Below, piece after piece: positions 12,126-24,560 of a stretch of DNA of 64,000 bases (positions are counted from its first letter, which is position 1; every line of letters begins with the position of its first letter). Origin of the DNA: Latrodectus hesperus (lineage: Eukaryota > Arthropoda > Arachnida > Araneae > Theridiidae); assembly GCA_037975125.1 (NCBI GenBank), contig CM075862.1, positions 17,477,283-17,541,282 on the forward strand, in the 5' to 3' direction. A model generated the notes under the pieces. It saw only the letters and a list, made by a program, of their open reading frames with translations, did no database searches and was not told the origin of the DNA. A program made the position numbers and the translations under genes.

Positions 12126-12914
12126 ATGATACAATGGCAGATTCAAATTTGCTATTTACCACTTTTAGGGGAAGTTAAGTCCTCAAATGGAATATTGTAG
12201 CACGTGTGTTTGTGTGTGGAAACTGCTATTATGTGATAAAATATATGAATATTACGACTCGTAATCCTGTAAATTATAGAAACTCTGTTTTGTTGTTGAT
12301 AAAATAAGCTTGGTATAACATCATATAAATATTTTTTAATGTAATACTTATAGATTTTAAACTTTTCCCTATTTTCAATTAACAATACCTGTCATTCTTG
12401 GGATCGGTATATATTCTATTTCCGTTGAAACTCTTTCGAAGATTTGTAAACAAGGATTCTATGCAGAAATCTCGTAGCAGATTTTTGGAGTGTTTCTCCA
12501 AGTTTCTTAGTCTTGTTTTTTTCCGATGTATCCCCTCACTTACATGTTCCATGAAGAACATTATTCTAAAATTAGTTATTTATTGAAACATATCAACGCG
12601 GAAGAAAAATTGTTTTTATTTTTGAAATTGACTCAGTATTTCGCAATGTTATGGTTTTCTATTGTTTTAGAATGTTTTCGAGCTGTACTATGCTGTTAAG
12701 TTCATTATGTTACATTTTATCTCTTGTGTTTAAATGATTTGAATGTTATCAATCCCATACATTCGTGAATAATTGGAGATAAAAATTATTGTATCAATTG
12801 TCAATATAAAGATTTTATTTAATTTAAAACATTTGACATAATACGTAAATTTATCATTTTTTAAAAAAATCACTCAAATCATCTAATATAAAATAGTGAG
12901 AAAAAGAAAGGAAA

Positions 12915-13062
12915 ACCACAAAACACACGCTAAAGAACCTACCCGACGGAAATGCTCACTGAAAGCTGAAGTGCAACATCCGTCTCTCATAGTACAGCAG
13001 CTGCTGGAGTCGAACCCGGAATTTTACACCCCAAAGAACGCTGTCTTATTATTAGGCCATTT
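12915..13062 (-). mobile_element. tRNA-derived SINE relic (unit 1)
   Basis: On the minus strand, ATGGCCTAATAATAAGACAGC is box-A-like. About 40 nt later GGTTCGACTCC matches the box B consensus, and a short unrelated body follows. The homologous relic in unit 2 is at 32050-32178, so insertion preceded the duplication. It could also be a decayed tRNA gene. Confidence 0.4.
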
Positions 13063-13612
13063 TTAAACACTTCTGATTTTATACTTATTCCATATATTAA
13101 TTTTTTTATCCAATAATTTTTCATGACTATATTTCCTAAGCACTTTAAATCGCCAAGTATAGTTAATTTTTTCGGTAGTTTCGTTTGAATCTTTTTTTTT
13201 TTTCATTCTCTTTTCAATAGGAATTGCTTTTTTTTTAAAAAAAGCCTCGAGAACTGTTCATTTTTCTATTGTTAATTTTTTAGAATCTACACGAACTCAT
13301 AACGCCTTCTCCCTTCATCTGAGAAGGACTGGCTTTTATTTCTAGCTTTTATTAATATTTCTATTTTCCCAATTTTCCTGATTTTTATTAAAGTCTTTCC
13401 ATCTGTACTTTATTCGCCATTTTTATTACTTTAATTGTTTTTTTATGTTTCATCTTGCTCTTATTAGAATTGTTCTTACTATTGCTTAAAAAAAGTTGTC
13501 ATTTCAGCATTTCTACTTTATTTTTCATTTATTCTCCTAAAAATTTCTAGAAGTTTTAACATTATTATTTAAATATAGGATTCAATTTTTACTTTAACAT
13601 ATATAAATTGAT

Positions 13613-13643
13613 GCATATATATATGTGTGTGTGTGTGTGTGTT
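13613..13643. repeat. (AT)n(GT)n microsatellite
   Basis: An AT run passes into a GT run. The run is absent from the aligned position of unit 2, where a short TA run occurs instead. Confidence 0.9.
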
Positions 13644-14110
13644 TGCTATTATTATTATTAACAATTTTTTTTTAAATAAAAAATTTTTTTTCCTACATAT
13701 AGCTCTCTTTTAATTTCTATGATCAACTTCCAATTATATACAAATATTTGTAAATTTTTATTAAATCTATTTTGATACGAGTAATTACAACTGCTTTTTT
13801 TCATATTTAATATTTTCTCCCGCGTCTTTCACACCAATCCTTTACTTAAGTCCAATAACTTCCCTAACAGAATGCTATATCTCACTTTACTTTTTAGTGT
13901 ATTTGTTTTTCTTCATATCTATGCGTAGCAAAGATTTAGAGCAATTCCTAGGTAATGTCCTCATAAAATTCTAAAATGAAGGGCATTTTAGTCTAGATCA
14001 CGTTCTTGGATCCATTTTATTTAGAGTGCAGTATCGTTGTGTGCTCTCCAAAAGTTTCTGAGAAATGATTCATTTATTAATTCTCTCTGCTGATTTAAAA
14101 AGTTTTATGA

Positions 14111-15274
14111 TTAATATTTATACTTTGAGCTAGAAAGCTTGTTATTGACTCTAAAATATATAACTACTTTTGTTTTGAAAACACAAAGAATGCTTTTTGA
14201 TTCTTGTAATAGATCTTTTGTCTTCTGAATTGACACTCCATATTTGACTAAAGCAGCGTTCTTTACAGTAGAAAGTATGAATGGAATCAATTGGCATCCA
14301 AGTTTCAAAATGCAAGTCTCATTGATTACTATTCTTTAAATAATCTGGAAACTGAAAAACAAATTATGAGTAAAAATCGAACACAATCTAGAAAACAAAG
14401 TCGTAAATGCCCTGTTTTTCCCAGTAGTATAATTGGTATAACTATTTTGATTTTCTAGTTGAAAAACAATAAAAGATGCAAACTTATGTGCTGTGGTAGG
14501 ACGTACATTCCAGTGCATATGTGCAAAACAGGTATTAAGAGCATAACAGGGCATGGATGTTTGTAGTGGTTCGTAATCCACTTTAAACCGTAGGTCCCGA
14601 TCCAATTAGCCTTCGTGTGCAAAAAATGACCGTTGAGCGATAAACAAACCAAACCCTGGAACGTACGATGGTATTGCAAATTTCTGATTCAGAACTCACA
14701 ATGGAGTGTCGTAAATGGGTTACGACATACTTGACATAAAATAAGAAATTTATACAAATCAGTATCTAAATTAAATTGCATCAGAATTGCGGCTGATAGT
14801 TCTACAACTGTTCTACATTTTTACAAAACTTAAGAAAAATAAACTATGTTAAAATGAATGGAGCTTCACTTTCCTGAAAATGGTTGACAATTTTTCTCTT
14901 GAAAATATAACCCAAGTCATTTTATTAACTATGCTTATTTTTATTATCTGGATACCGAAATAATATTTAACCTTAACATGTGTGCTTAAAAAACGTTAAT
15001 ATTTCAAGAAACATGTAAAAAGTGTTTTTATTTTTTAAAAAAAAAACTGTAGTTAAAAATATTTATTATAATTTCCTTTTAATGAAATAAGATATCTCAA
15101 AATATTGTAATAAGGCATTTTAGATCAAAATGTTCTAGAAATAATTCCTAAATAAGCAAAAAAGTATTTTAAAAATATATATTTAAAAATGTGTTTTGAT
15201 TTTAGGTTTAATGTGAGTATTTTTGTTCAGTACTTATAAATCATGATTATACAAATAAAGTTAAGAGGGAGAAT
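14111..15274. other. spacer between the two duplication units
   Basis: AT-rich sequence separating unit 1 from unit 2. The only recognisable content is the SINE body fragment at 14549-14651. Open frames on the minus strand around 14111-14680 overlap this repeat and show no protein motif. Confidence 0.6.
14549..14651 (+). repeat. SINE family A body fragment
   Basis: From GGGCATGGATGTTTGTAGTG to GAGCGATAAACAAACCA it matches the body of the SINEs at 5139 and 35657. The tRNA head is missing or unrecognisable, so this looks 5'-truncated. Confidence 0.75.
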
Positions 15275-16765
15275 CGTAAAGAACATATTTTTGTTCACCA
15301 ATATTTGTTGAACAGAAGTGTCTTATTACCTACCATGAAATGCTATTAGAAAAATAGAAAAAAATCTCTGTAATCACAATATATATTGCTTCATAAATAG
15401 AAATAAACTTTATAAAATATAGAATAAAAGAAGACTTCAAGTCCAGAATAACTAAATTTGTCAACTGGAATTCAACCTTCGTAAAGAATTTTTGATAACA
15501 TTTTTATATCTTAGTCAGATCATCAGTTCTTATCGATTCTCTTAATTCTGACTTCATTGAGTTTATTAAAATCACTGAATCTTTTGAATCAGATTTAGTC
15601 TGTGCAAACTTATTCCAATTATAAAAATTTTCATTTAAGCACATTCTTTACTAAGCAAAAAATTAAATAACTTCAATTTTTTCATTTGTCAAACTTGACA
15701 AATTTTACTAATTAATTCATAAATTTCTAAACTAATTAATTAACATTTTTGAGCTACGAAACCCTAGGAAATTTTGTATCCTTAAATCCTTTCTGGAATA
15801 CTTTATTTTGGATGCCAGACATTTATTATTTACCCGAACAACACACAAATTATGAAAGTCTTATTAAGATTTTGCAAAAAATTAATTTTGTTTGATTGTT
15901 CTTTTTTGTTTTTGGTGTAGTTATTCCCTAAATACTCCTTTTTTCATACTGTTGTTGACGAGTTCTAAAATTTTAGTTATTAAAATTAGATTTTTTATAA
16001 TTTTTTTAGATTTTATTAATTAAAATCCGCTTTTTATCATAATTTTTCACAATTTCTTAGCAATATAATATCCAGCTACTTCTCTTTTAACAGAAATTCA
16101 TCTTTAAAATATTGTATATTTTAATCTTTTGGCAACACCCTTTTAATTCGTCTTTTCATTTTGTTCGCTTCTTACTTGGAACATTCCGTGTCTTAATAAG
16201 TTAGTTTTCAGTTTTGTTTCTTTTCAAATCTTTTTTTAAATACATTGCACCGTAGAAAAAACAATATAACCTCCAAAACCAAAGAAAAAAAAACAATGCT
16301 TTAAAATATTAAAGTTGTTTTTCATGGTTTAAGAATCGTGAAATTCAGTGCAATGCATGCGTTCTTTTATGAGGGTGGAGTTAATTGTGAGCACTTGCAA
16401 TGGGATGACATTGAATTCTATTGAATACATAACTAAAGCATATTATTTTCATGTCATAGCTTGATATCATATTTCAGCGTCTTTCATAGCCGTATTTCTT
16501 ATTGCTGAAGAATGCTCTGAAAACTTGGTGTATAAACTTGAATAGCGACTTAAAAATCATAAGTTTCTCTTTTGAATGAGAACGTGATACCTAATTCCAT
16601 GTAAATAAGATTTGCTGAATTTATTATATAAACCTACAATTCAGCATTATGTACTATAAGCAAATGATATAAAAATACAATATGCCAAAGTTAAATGCAC
16701 ATATTGCATCCTGCAATTTTAAAGATAATGTTGCAAAGTTAAACGCAGCCCCTATTTCTTTTATA

Positions 16766-18180
16766 CACTACTGGCCATTAAAATTGTTACATCAGAAAAG
16801 CGGCACACCACACACGTGAAATTTGCATGACAGGTAGAACTTGCTGTGATATGCAAATGATTAGATTTTCAGCGCATTCATACAAAGCAGGCGACAGTAG
16901 CGACATCTACAATGTGTATAAAACCAGAGATTTGACAGCAGTTTTCTCGTACTCAATTTCCGTTTCAACGTTGTTTTCGGCAAAGAAAGTTGTTGTGATG
17001 CCTCGTGTAAGAAGAAGAAATGCCTATCAGCACGTATCTGACTTTGATCGAGGAAGGATTTTAGCCTACCGGGATTGCGGTTTATCGTACCGCAATATTG
17101 CTGCTCGCGTCGGTCGAGACCCCATGACTGTTAGCAGAATATGGAATCGATGGGTTCAGGACAGTCATATGGAACGTCATGCAGGATCTCAGCGACCCCC
17201 CATCACTAACAGCAGAGAAGACAGTCATTTTATCCGCATGATCACAAGGGATCGTACAGCCATGTCACGAACCTGAGTCGAGAAATGGAGTCATTTGCAA
17301 ACCTTGCAATGCTCGAAGTTTCTGCTCGAACAGTTCGACGACGTTTGCAGCAGCATGGATTGTCTGCACGGCGACCATGGCTTCGGCTACCAATGACGCT
17401 GCATCACAGACAGGAGCGCCTTCAATGGTGTGATAAGCGACGAACCTGGAAGTGGGAATGGCATCACGTCATCTTTACAGATGAATCTCGGTTCTGTATA
17501 CAGGACCATGATGGCCACATCCGTGTTTGAAAGCATCGTGGAGAACGCGCATTGCCAGCTTGCATTGGACATCGCCATACTGGCCCATCTTCTGGAGTGA
17601 TGGTATGGTGTGCCATTGGATACACGTCTCGATCACCTTTTGTTCGCATTACCGGCACTTTGAACAGCAACCGTTACATGTCCGATGTTTAAGATCCGTG
17701 GCTCTGCCCTATCTTCGAGGCCTCTCTAATGCTTTGTTTTAACAGGATAATGCACGACCGCATGTTGCCCGTACTGTTCTGAGCTTCCTTGATACAAAAC
17801 AGGTTCGACTGTTACCCTGACCAGCAAGTTCTCCTGATGTGTCACCAATTGAGAACGTGTGGTCAATGGTTGCCGAGCGATTGGCACGCCATCACTCACC
17901 ATCCACTACTGTCGATGAACTGTGGCATAGTGTTGAAGCTGCATGGACTTAGATCCCCGTACATGCCATACACTCTCAGTTTGATTCCATGCCTAGGCGG
18001 ATAAGTGCTGTTATTGCAGCCAGAGGTGGCTGCTCTTGGTACTGATTTCTCAAGATGTATACATCCTAATTTCCTGTAAATCTAATCACTTGTTCTTCCC
18101 ACTATAATGTATGTGTCCAATAAATATCGTTCTGTTATTTGCATTCCTTCTTGGTGTAGCAATTTTAATGGCCAGTAGTG
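16766..18180 (+). mobile_element. Tc1/mariner-like transposon, near full length
   Basis: The 1415-bp element is bounded by terminal inverted repeats beginning CACTACTGGCCATTAAAATT at both ends and flanked by the TA duplication usual for the superfamily (16764-16765 and 18181-18182). The aligned place in unit 1 (about 8362) lacks the element, which confirms the boundaries independently. It contains one plus-strand transposase gene, now broken. Confidence 0.92.
16998..18045 (+). pseudogene. Tc1-like transposase, frameshifted
   Basis: The start is placed at the ATG giving MPRVRRRNAYQHVSDFDRG, followed by a helix-turn-helix (GLSYRNIAARVGRDPMTVSR) and a second DNA-binding half (VSARTVRRRLQQHGLSARRP). 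Catalytic motifs of the DDE domain are all visible in separate frames: FTDESRF near 17475, QDNARPHV near 17745, and SPDVSPIENVW near 17830. It ends in GGCSWY and a TGA at 18043. At least three frame changes plus in-frame stops (for example at 17274 and 17528) make it inactive as it stands. Confidence 0.88.
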
Positions 18181-19354
18181 TATTTTCAACAATCAATTGT
18201 GCACATCAGCTGAAATTTTAATGGCTTATTTTTTTGTTACCATTAACCAACAAATTAAGATTTTTCAATGAATCTTTTAAAATATGTCCTGTTAAATTAA
18301 ATTGTTGAATATTTGTAATAATAATTTGAACAAGACCTGCAAAAAAGGATATAAAATTGTTTAAATTAGAATGTTACATTTATGTCCTACCTATAGATAA
18401 AGAATGGGATATTAACTTTAATCTAAATAAACTTTATAAAAAACATACACCAACGATGTTATGCTTAATTGGTTGTAATGCTAGGTGGTAATTATTAAGA
18501 ACATTTTCATGGATTTCATACCTAGACTTATCGGAACTATGTTATACAATAACTATTCCATGATATTGATCATGATTAAAATATCTTTCACACGGAAAGT
18601 GGCCATTGGGCTAAAAGCAGATATTGAAGATGCTGCCTTCAAAATATATATTGAGTAACTGATTCGAAATGCATGATGAATAGATGAGTAATATTTGGAT
18701 TACAAGTGAATACTTTTTTATAAAGAATTTGAATTCAGATGTTTCTAATGGTAAACAAAAAGGTAATCACTAAGCATTTCCGAAAGTAAATGATGATTTA
18801 AGGCCAGATAGAGATATTCCAAAGAAATGTCGAAACCGCCAATAGCTGTATTTAGCTCTTAATTTGCAACCATACCTTACATAAATAATTAAAATCTATA
18901 TACATTAGCGTAAAACGTGTGTTACACTGTGTATTGTTGTCAAAGGTCTGCTATAAAATTTCGGAAAACTTTTTTTTTTTTGAAATTTGTAAGTTTCTTT
19001 TATAATAAATGCTGCATCTACATTTAAAGCTAGTAAATATCTAACATTGATAAGGGAAAACGCAAAGAAAGTACGAGTTGGCGATTTGAAGAAGACAGGT
19101 ATTCTGTAATCATTAAGATTTATGCCTTTCTTCTGACACGTGCTGCTAGTTACTGGAATGAAAACGAAACATTGTTCAAAGTACCATATCATTCCATTTT
19201 ACAGTCAGCGATTAAGATTTAGCTAGACTAAGTCAAAATCGTAGTTTTTATCTCATTCAATATAAAACATTATTACTACTATTATAGTCAGCGATTTTGA
19301 TTAAACTAGACTTAATCGAAATCGTAGTTTTTTTATTTATTGTAGAACCTAATT

Positions 19355-19583
19355 GGGCGCTCCGTGGCTGAGTGGTCAAAAGCATCACTGTTAATCGCTT
19401 GAGAGCGTAGGAGTGTGGGTTCGATTCCCACCGTGGCCCTGGGTGTTTTCTTCGTTATTCTTCTGTGGTTGTACATCTGTCATTGTGCTATTTGCTCTAC
19501 TATCGACGAAGACTTACAAGCGGATCTCAAGAATCAAGCATACAAGTCTGAATATATGTAATGTAATAAATAAATAAATAAAA
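19355..19583 (+). mobile_element. tRNA-derived SINE, family B
   Basis: The head has a box A, TGGCTGAGTGGTC, and a box B, GGGTTCGATTCCC, spaced as in a tRNA with a long variable arm (Ser/Leu-like). An unrelated body of about 140 bp and an AAAT-repeat tail follow. The 12-bp target duplication TAGAACCTAATT lies on both sides (19343-19354 and 19584-19595). It is absent from unit 1. Confidence 0.9.
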
Positions 19584-19843
19584 TAGAACCTAATTTACGT
19601 AAGTTAAAACAAACTCTTCCTTAACCCTTAAGCACAAAAAGTGATCTTTGGAAATTTTTAACAGGATAATTTGTTTTTATTAACATGTTTTTATTCTCTA
19701 AATAAACAGTGTTCTGTTTATTAAGAATTCTATATATTGTGCCAACTAATTCTTTGTGAGATAGTATGACTGTTCATTATTTGTATCTGAAAGAAACAGC
19801 AAATTTTATGTATTGAAATGCTTTAAGACTATCTAATGGCATA

Positions 19844-21100
19844 ATGTCTGATCTTAAAACAGGTTATTTGAAATGTATACCCAAAATCCCAAATTTAAAA
19901 ATTTTTTCATCTCCGAAACTCGTCATTCACTTGTAGAAAAATGTTAAAATAATGTATGCTGTATTAGATGGCTCATGGAAGTATTATGCTATGGGTTTTA
20001 ATTTATCTGGAAGCAATAATTTCGAAATTTTGGCAAATACTGTAAGTCAAAAACTGCACCATCTTCTTGTCAACGATAAATGTTTTGCAGGAGTTAATAT
20101 TATTGTTAAGTTTATAGGGTTAGAACTTTGCTACGGGATTGTTGAAAACACGGACTGTATCCCATTTTTTGACTGCACAGATTTTTTGAATTCTATAAAT
20201 TGAAATCAATATGGTGAAATACTTATATTTGAATCCATGAACGGCTGGGAACACTGTTCAAACCATGTTATAATCTTCAAGAGAGCCTGTCATTACTGTT
20301 TTAAACCTCTAGTGCTTAAATTATGGGAAAAGATGCCAGAATATTCAAGACATTACTTTCGTTATTTTACAGGAAGAGACGCTATAAGATATTGGATTCA
20401 TATATTACACAATACATTGGATGAGTTTTTCTTGTTCATGAGAAATTACTACGAAGACTTTTGGAATAATATTGAGCGGCTTCTTTTTCATTTACCCGAT
20501 TGAAATTGATATATTTTATATAATTATGGTTTTTGTTTAAATAATTAATTCAAATTCTACTGCTGTTATTTATTTTATGCTTTTGATTCAACGTCAAAAT
20601 AGAAGTATTGTATCACGGGAACTTATACACACCGCCTTAAGTTGTGCTACAATTCGCTTAGAAATTTCTACTCTTGATCCTGTCGATATTTAAGCATATT
20701 CACGCTATTTAAGCATATGAAGGAAGAACATCAAAGGATATTTGTAATAAATTATGGTGTTATATTTTTATCTTTGATGCTAGACTATCAGCCATATTAA
20801 AATTTCTTTTAACCTGTTATTGAAAAGATGGGGGATATTTTAGATCCCTACGCTTATTGTATGTTAGTAGATATTGTATGTAGAAGAATCGTAAGTAGAA
20901 TAATTCTTAACAAATGGCTCTTAATAGATATTTGGGATATTTCGCCGAGCTTCTTAAAATCAGAGTATTTCAAACGAATTTTGTTAAAACTGTATTTGTT
21001 GGAAATATTTGAAAAGCAGTATTTTTATGTTAGCAACATTTTACTGAAAGGTACCGAATTAGCAGTGAAGGATGACGTATTTTCATTTTTCGAAATTTAG
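19844..21100 (+). pseudogene. dead paralogue of the 416-codon gene
   Basis: It aligns along its whole length with 9729-10979, from the equivalent ATG to the FSFFEI end. Two tryptophan codons have become stops (TAG at 19934-19936 in the HLWKNVK block, TGA at 20201-20203 in the KWNQYGE block). A further break follows near 20490-20510, after which the central third is out of frame with several stops. The last 90 codons (20828-21100) are open and well conserved. The polyadenylation signal persists. Transcription cannot be judged from sequence. Confidence 0.88.
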
Positions 21101-21441
21101 AAGTCAATTCATAATTTGCAGTACTGGAATTTTCCATGCTTAATATTTAGATTTTAAAATATTTTGTGATTTATGCGTTGTTATTAAGTTTGTTTTTACT
21201 GTTTATCCTTTTTAAAAATGTGATGATCAATGTAATACTTGAACGTATTTATACATTCATAAATGAAATAAAGAATAGAAATATTATTTATTGAGACGAA
21301 AAAAGAATATTGTATTTCCGTTTTCTTTATCTATTGATGCGAAATAAGAAAAGTTTATATGTGTATTTTTATAATTTTAAATGATATATTTTATATATGT
21401 GCTGAATACTAAATAAATGCATTGAAAGCTTTTAACATTTA

Positions 21442-23054
21442 CAGTTGGCAAAAAAAGTATTAGAACAATAGGAATTTTTAAGTTCTCAAGGTAATAAAAT
21501 GAAACATTTGTCACATAGTATGTATATTATGTAATACTTTTACATAACTACTCATGGAGTAAGAAACAAATATTTAGAATCAATAGGATTTAAAAAAATT
21601 AAAATAAAAGATTTGTGCTTTGCAAAAAAAGTATTAGAACATCGGGCTTCAATATTGAATCATTCATAAAATAAAATGACTAAAAATTCGAACGTGATAC
21701 TAATACATGGTATGCAGTCCGTTGGCTGAAATTACTGCATCCAGACGTCTTGGCATAGACTCCACCAAATCTTTGGTGACGTTTGATGACATGCTGGTCC
21801 AGGCATCTTGCAAAGCTTGCTTTACTTGTTATTGGGAATTTTCTCACTTTTTCATCCAATAGATACCACAAATGTTCTATAGGATTGAAGTCTGGGGACT
21901 GTGGGGGAGCTACCAATCTTCGGGGAGGATTATATAATAGCCATTCTTTGGTTTTGTTAGCAGTATGTTTGGGGTCTTGTTCTTGTTGAAAAATGAATGT
22001 CTTCTCTAACGTTAATTTCTTTGCACTATCTCTCAAATTATCTCGTAACACATCAATATATGACAAAGCTGTCATTTTATCATCAATGAACTGGAGATTT
22101 CTATCTCCTTTGTAAGCCATACCACCCCAGGCAATGACATTCCTTCCTCCGTGCTTTATAGTTTTCTGTATATTTTAAGCCTGAAAAGCAGTTCCTTTTC
22201 TTCTCCAAACTGTGAGCACGTATTTAGGTTTGAAAATTTCAAATTTATTCTAGTCGGAGAAAATTACATATTTCCAGAAAACTAATGTTTATTTTTATTA
22301 ATTTTGGCAAATTCTAGGTGTTTTTTCCTGTTGATTTCTAAAAGAAAGGGTTTTTCCTTGGCCGTCTTCCTTTTATTACCAGCATTATGGAATACATTTC
22401 TAACTGTTTGAGGTGTTACAACCTTTCCTGAGATTGATTCAATATTTGCGGCCAACATCCTTGCACTTCCTGTCGGATACTGTAGGGCATCTTTAACCAC
22501 TTCTCGTTTTTCTCTGACAGTCAGCTTGCTTGGTCTCCCTGATCTTGGCCTATTATCCACAATACCAGTTTCTTTTTTCTTTTTTAGAATGTTGTGAACT
22601 GCGCAAAGTGAAACATTCAACTTACTGGAAATTTCTCGAAGTGTTTTGCCACTATTGTGCAGGTAAACAATTTGTTCTCTCTTCGCAAGTGAAATCTCTT
22701 TTATTTTGGATGCCATGGCAGGAAAAGTCCACGTAAACTGAATTTCTACAAATTAGCAGTGAATGAGACGAGCGCCCTTGACATTGATACGGTTGAAAGT
22801 AAACTTGAAGGTTTAATGACGTCACCAGCGCTGTAATTTGCATGTTTCTGCTTTTGTTCTAATACATTTTTTGCGATGCAAATTTTGTTATTTTTATTTT
22901 AATGATATTGTAATTATTTTTAAATTTTATTTTTTCTTAGTTATAATTTTCTAAGAACATATTATCATTTATATACTGATTATAAGTTTTACTTGATTTT
23001 ATTAACTTGAAAACTACAAATTTCTCATTGTTCTAATACTTTTTTTGCCAACTG
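21442..23054 (-). mobile_element. second Tc1/mariner-like transposon, different family
   Basis: The 1613-bp element has terminal inverted repeats starting CAGTTGGCAAAAAAAGTATT at both ends and a flanking TA duplication (21440-21441 and 23055-23056). The unit 1 counterpart is an intact single TA at 11311-11312 within matching flanks. It carries a broken transposase on the minus strand. Its terminal repeats and protein differ from the element at 16766. Confidence 0.93.
21680..22716 (-). pseudogene. Tc1-like transposase, broken at the first catalytic motif
   Basis: The ATG at 22716 opens a 144-codon frame with two helix-turn-helix segments (KTLREISSKLNVSLCAVHNI and a second half, TPQTVRNVFHNAG) joined by a GRPSKLT hook-like linker. 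The frame stops near 22282. In the next stretch the first catalytic motif reads VIFSD followed directly by a stop where Glu is expected. The rest is open again from about 22120, with QQEQDPKHTANKT (second Asp) and PDFNPIEHLW (third acidic residue), ending at 21680. The protein needs more than one repair to be functional, so it is dead. Confidence 0.88.
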
Positions 23055-23596
23055 TAAGAAAAAATGTGATGCATACATTAAGTGCTTATCATTATAGAAA
23101 TCAGTATTAAATAGCTATTTATAGTTGCTCTAAGAAATGTTTTTAACTTTTTACATGGTAAACTCATTATTAATTGTAGACCCATTATTAATTGCAGAAA
23201 ATAAAATTTTCAAAATAATTATTTTTTAAGAATTTATCATTTCAAATTGTAATTTATTTTTTTAATGTCAAATGTTTTTTGTTTGAAGATCATATCATAC
23301 CAGAATCGTTGTTGGCAATCCTAGAAACTCTATTGGGAAATTCAAATGACATTTCCATTATATATTCTACAGCTTAAATTTTTAGATTTAATAGAATCAT
23401 CAATGTATTTTTATGTACATTAATGTACATGTATTTTTCACTAAAATTAGATTTAATTAGCAATATTAATTGATAATTAAGTGATATAGTGTTATACTGT
23501 TTTTGAATTGTTAAATACAATCTTGAAAACTTTAATTTTTACTGCCTTTGGGAACTTTCTATTTAAGTTTTTATGCACTTAATTTAATGTCATTAT

Positions 23597-23599
<3 letters not shown>

Positions 23600-23627
<28 letters not shown>

Positions 23628-23656
23628 TGCGCACATATATATATATATATATATAT
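23600..23656. repeat. (CA)n then (AT)n microsatellite
   Basis: A CA run of about 28 bp is followed, after a short interruption, by an AT run of about 24 bp. It lies in the part of unit 2 missing from unit 1. Confidence 0.9.
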
Positions 23657-23859
23657 TAGTCTTAAACTACTTCAGTATCAGAACAGTTTAAAATTTAATA
23701 ATTAAGAATTCATAACCAGCATTTGCTTTTCACAATTCCTAATGGAAACTTAACTATGAAACTATTCGACTGCCCTTATCAAGACGGTTACAAGAATATA
23801 TTTGACTAGTTTAAAATTTTTCATGGCCAGCATGGTAAATTATAATGAACTGGATTATT

Positions 23860-24560
23860 GAATTTGTACTTTTGGATATTAACTTAGATATGTATCCAAC
23901 ATGTTTAACACTTTTAGGTAGCCGTTGATACCATATTACAGAAAATAATTTCTTGCACATATTTTGGTACTTTTGGAACGGTATTTTAATAAGTGAATTT
24001 TTTGGATTATTCTGTTGAATTCAATTTCAAGCAATTAACTATATTAGTGTAATATCATTCATGAATTTTCTTGTTTCCTGACACTTTGATAATGAAATTT
24101 TAATCAGAGTAGTGAAGAACCAGTAAAAATAGTCATGTAAAATCAGTAGGATTAGAGCTTTGCAAATGGTTAGCTGAAAATGGATTGCATTCCGGTTTTC
24201 TATTGTGAAAAATTTTTTAATTCTACCTAATGGATGCATTCTTCGATTATTGGCTGTATACATATACAAGCCTCCATCAGGTACTGAGTTCATCATGCAA
24301 AGCTGATATTAACCTTCAAAAAGGCTTATTACTATTGCGATGAATCTCTAATAAGTCTTCTATAGAAAGGTATGCAAGAATTTGAAAGAAATTACTATCA
24401 CAATGTTCCTGAGAGAAATTTTGTTGAAACATTGGCTACATAAAATCTACGGCCCAATGGAAAGCACTAGTTGTTTGTGAAAAAATTCTTTAACAATGTT
24501 TATAATCGTAATGTGAACTTAACCATTTTTGTTTTCTTGAATGAAATATTGAACTTGATA
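23860..24560 (+). pseudogene. older decayed relative of the 416-codon gene (unit 2)
   Basis: The best piece reads KSVGLELCKWLAEN, matching KFIGLELCYWIAEN of the intact gene. Downstream, GMQEFERNYYHNVPERNF aligns with the PEYTRHYFRCFTGRNF block and HWLHKIYGPM with YWIHKLHNTM. Stops and frame changes are frequent. Homology may extend upstream of 24130, a part deleted from unit 1. The start is uncertain. Confidence 0.55.

Larger units (their letters stand above)
6890..14110 (+). repeat. segmental duplication, unit 1
   Basis: From about 6890 onwards the sequence aligns collinearly with 15275-33400, once the insertions in that copy are removed. Landmarks shared in order include the TTTTTATATCTTAGTCAGATC block (7118/15500), the 416-codon gene, its polyadenylation region, the older gene relic, the tRNA-like relic and the TTATTATTATTAAC block (13646/32780). 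Identity looks around 90% in the gene and lower in the flanks (estimate by eye). Both copies lie in the same orientation. Unit 1 lacks the transposons found in unit 2 and so preserves the pre-insertion state. Ends are approximate. Confidence 0.85.

Noticed and set aside
18905..19192. 95-codon minus-strand frame
   Set aside because: Not kept open in the aligned unit 1 sequence, and the translation shows no motif.
19355..19440. Genuine tRNA-Ser/Leu gene
   Set aside because: An unrelated body, an AAAT tail and a target duplication follow, so it is a SINE head and not a tRNA gene.
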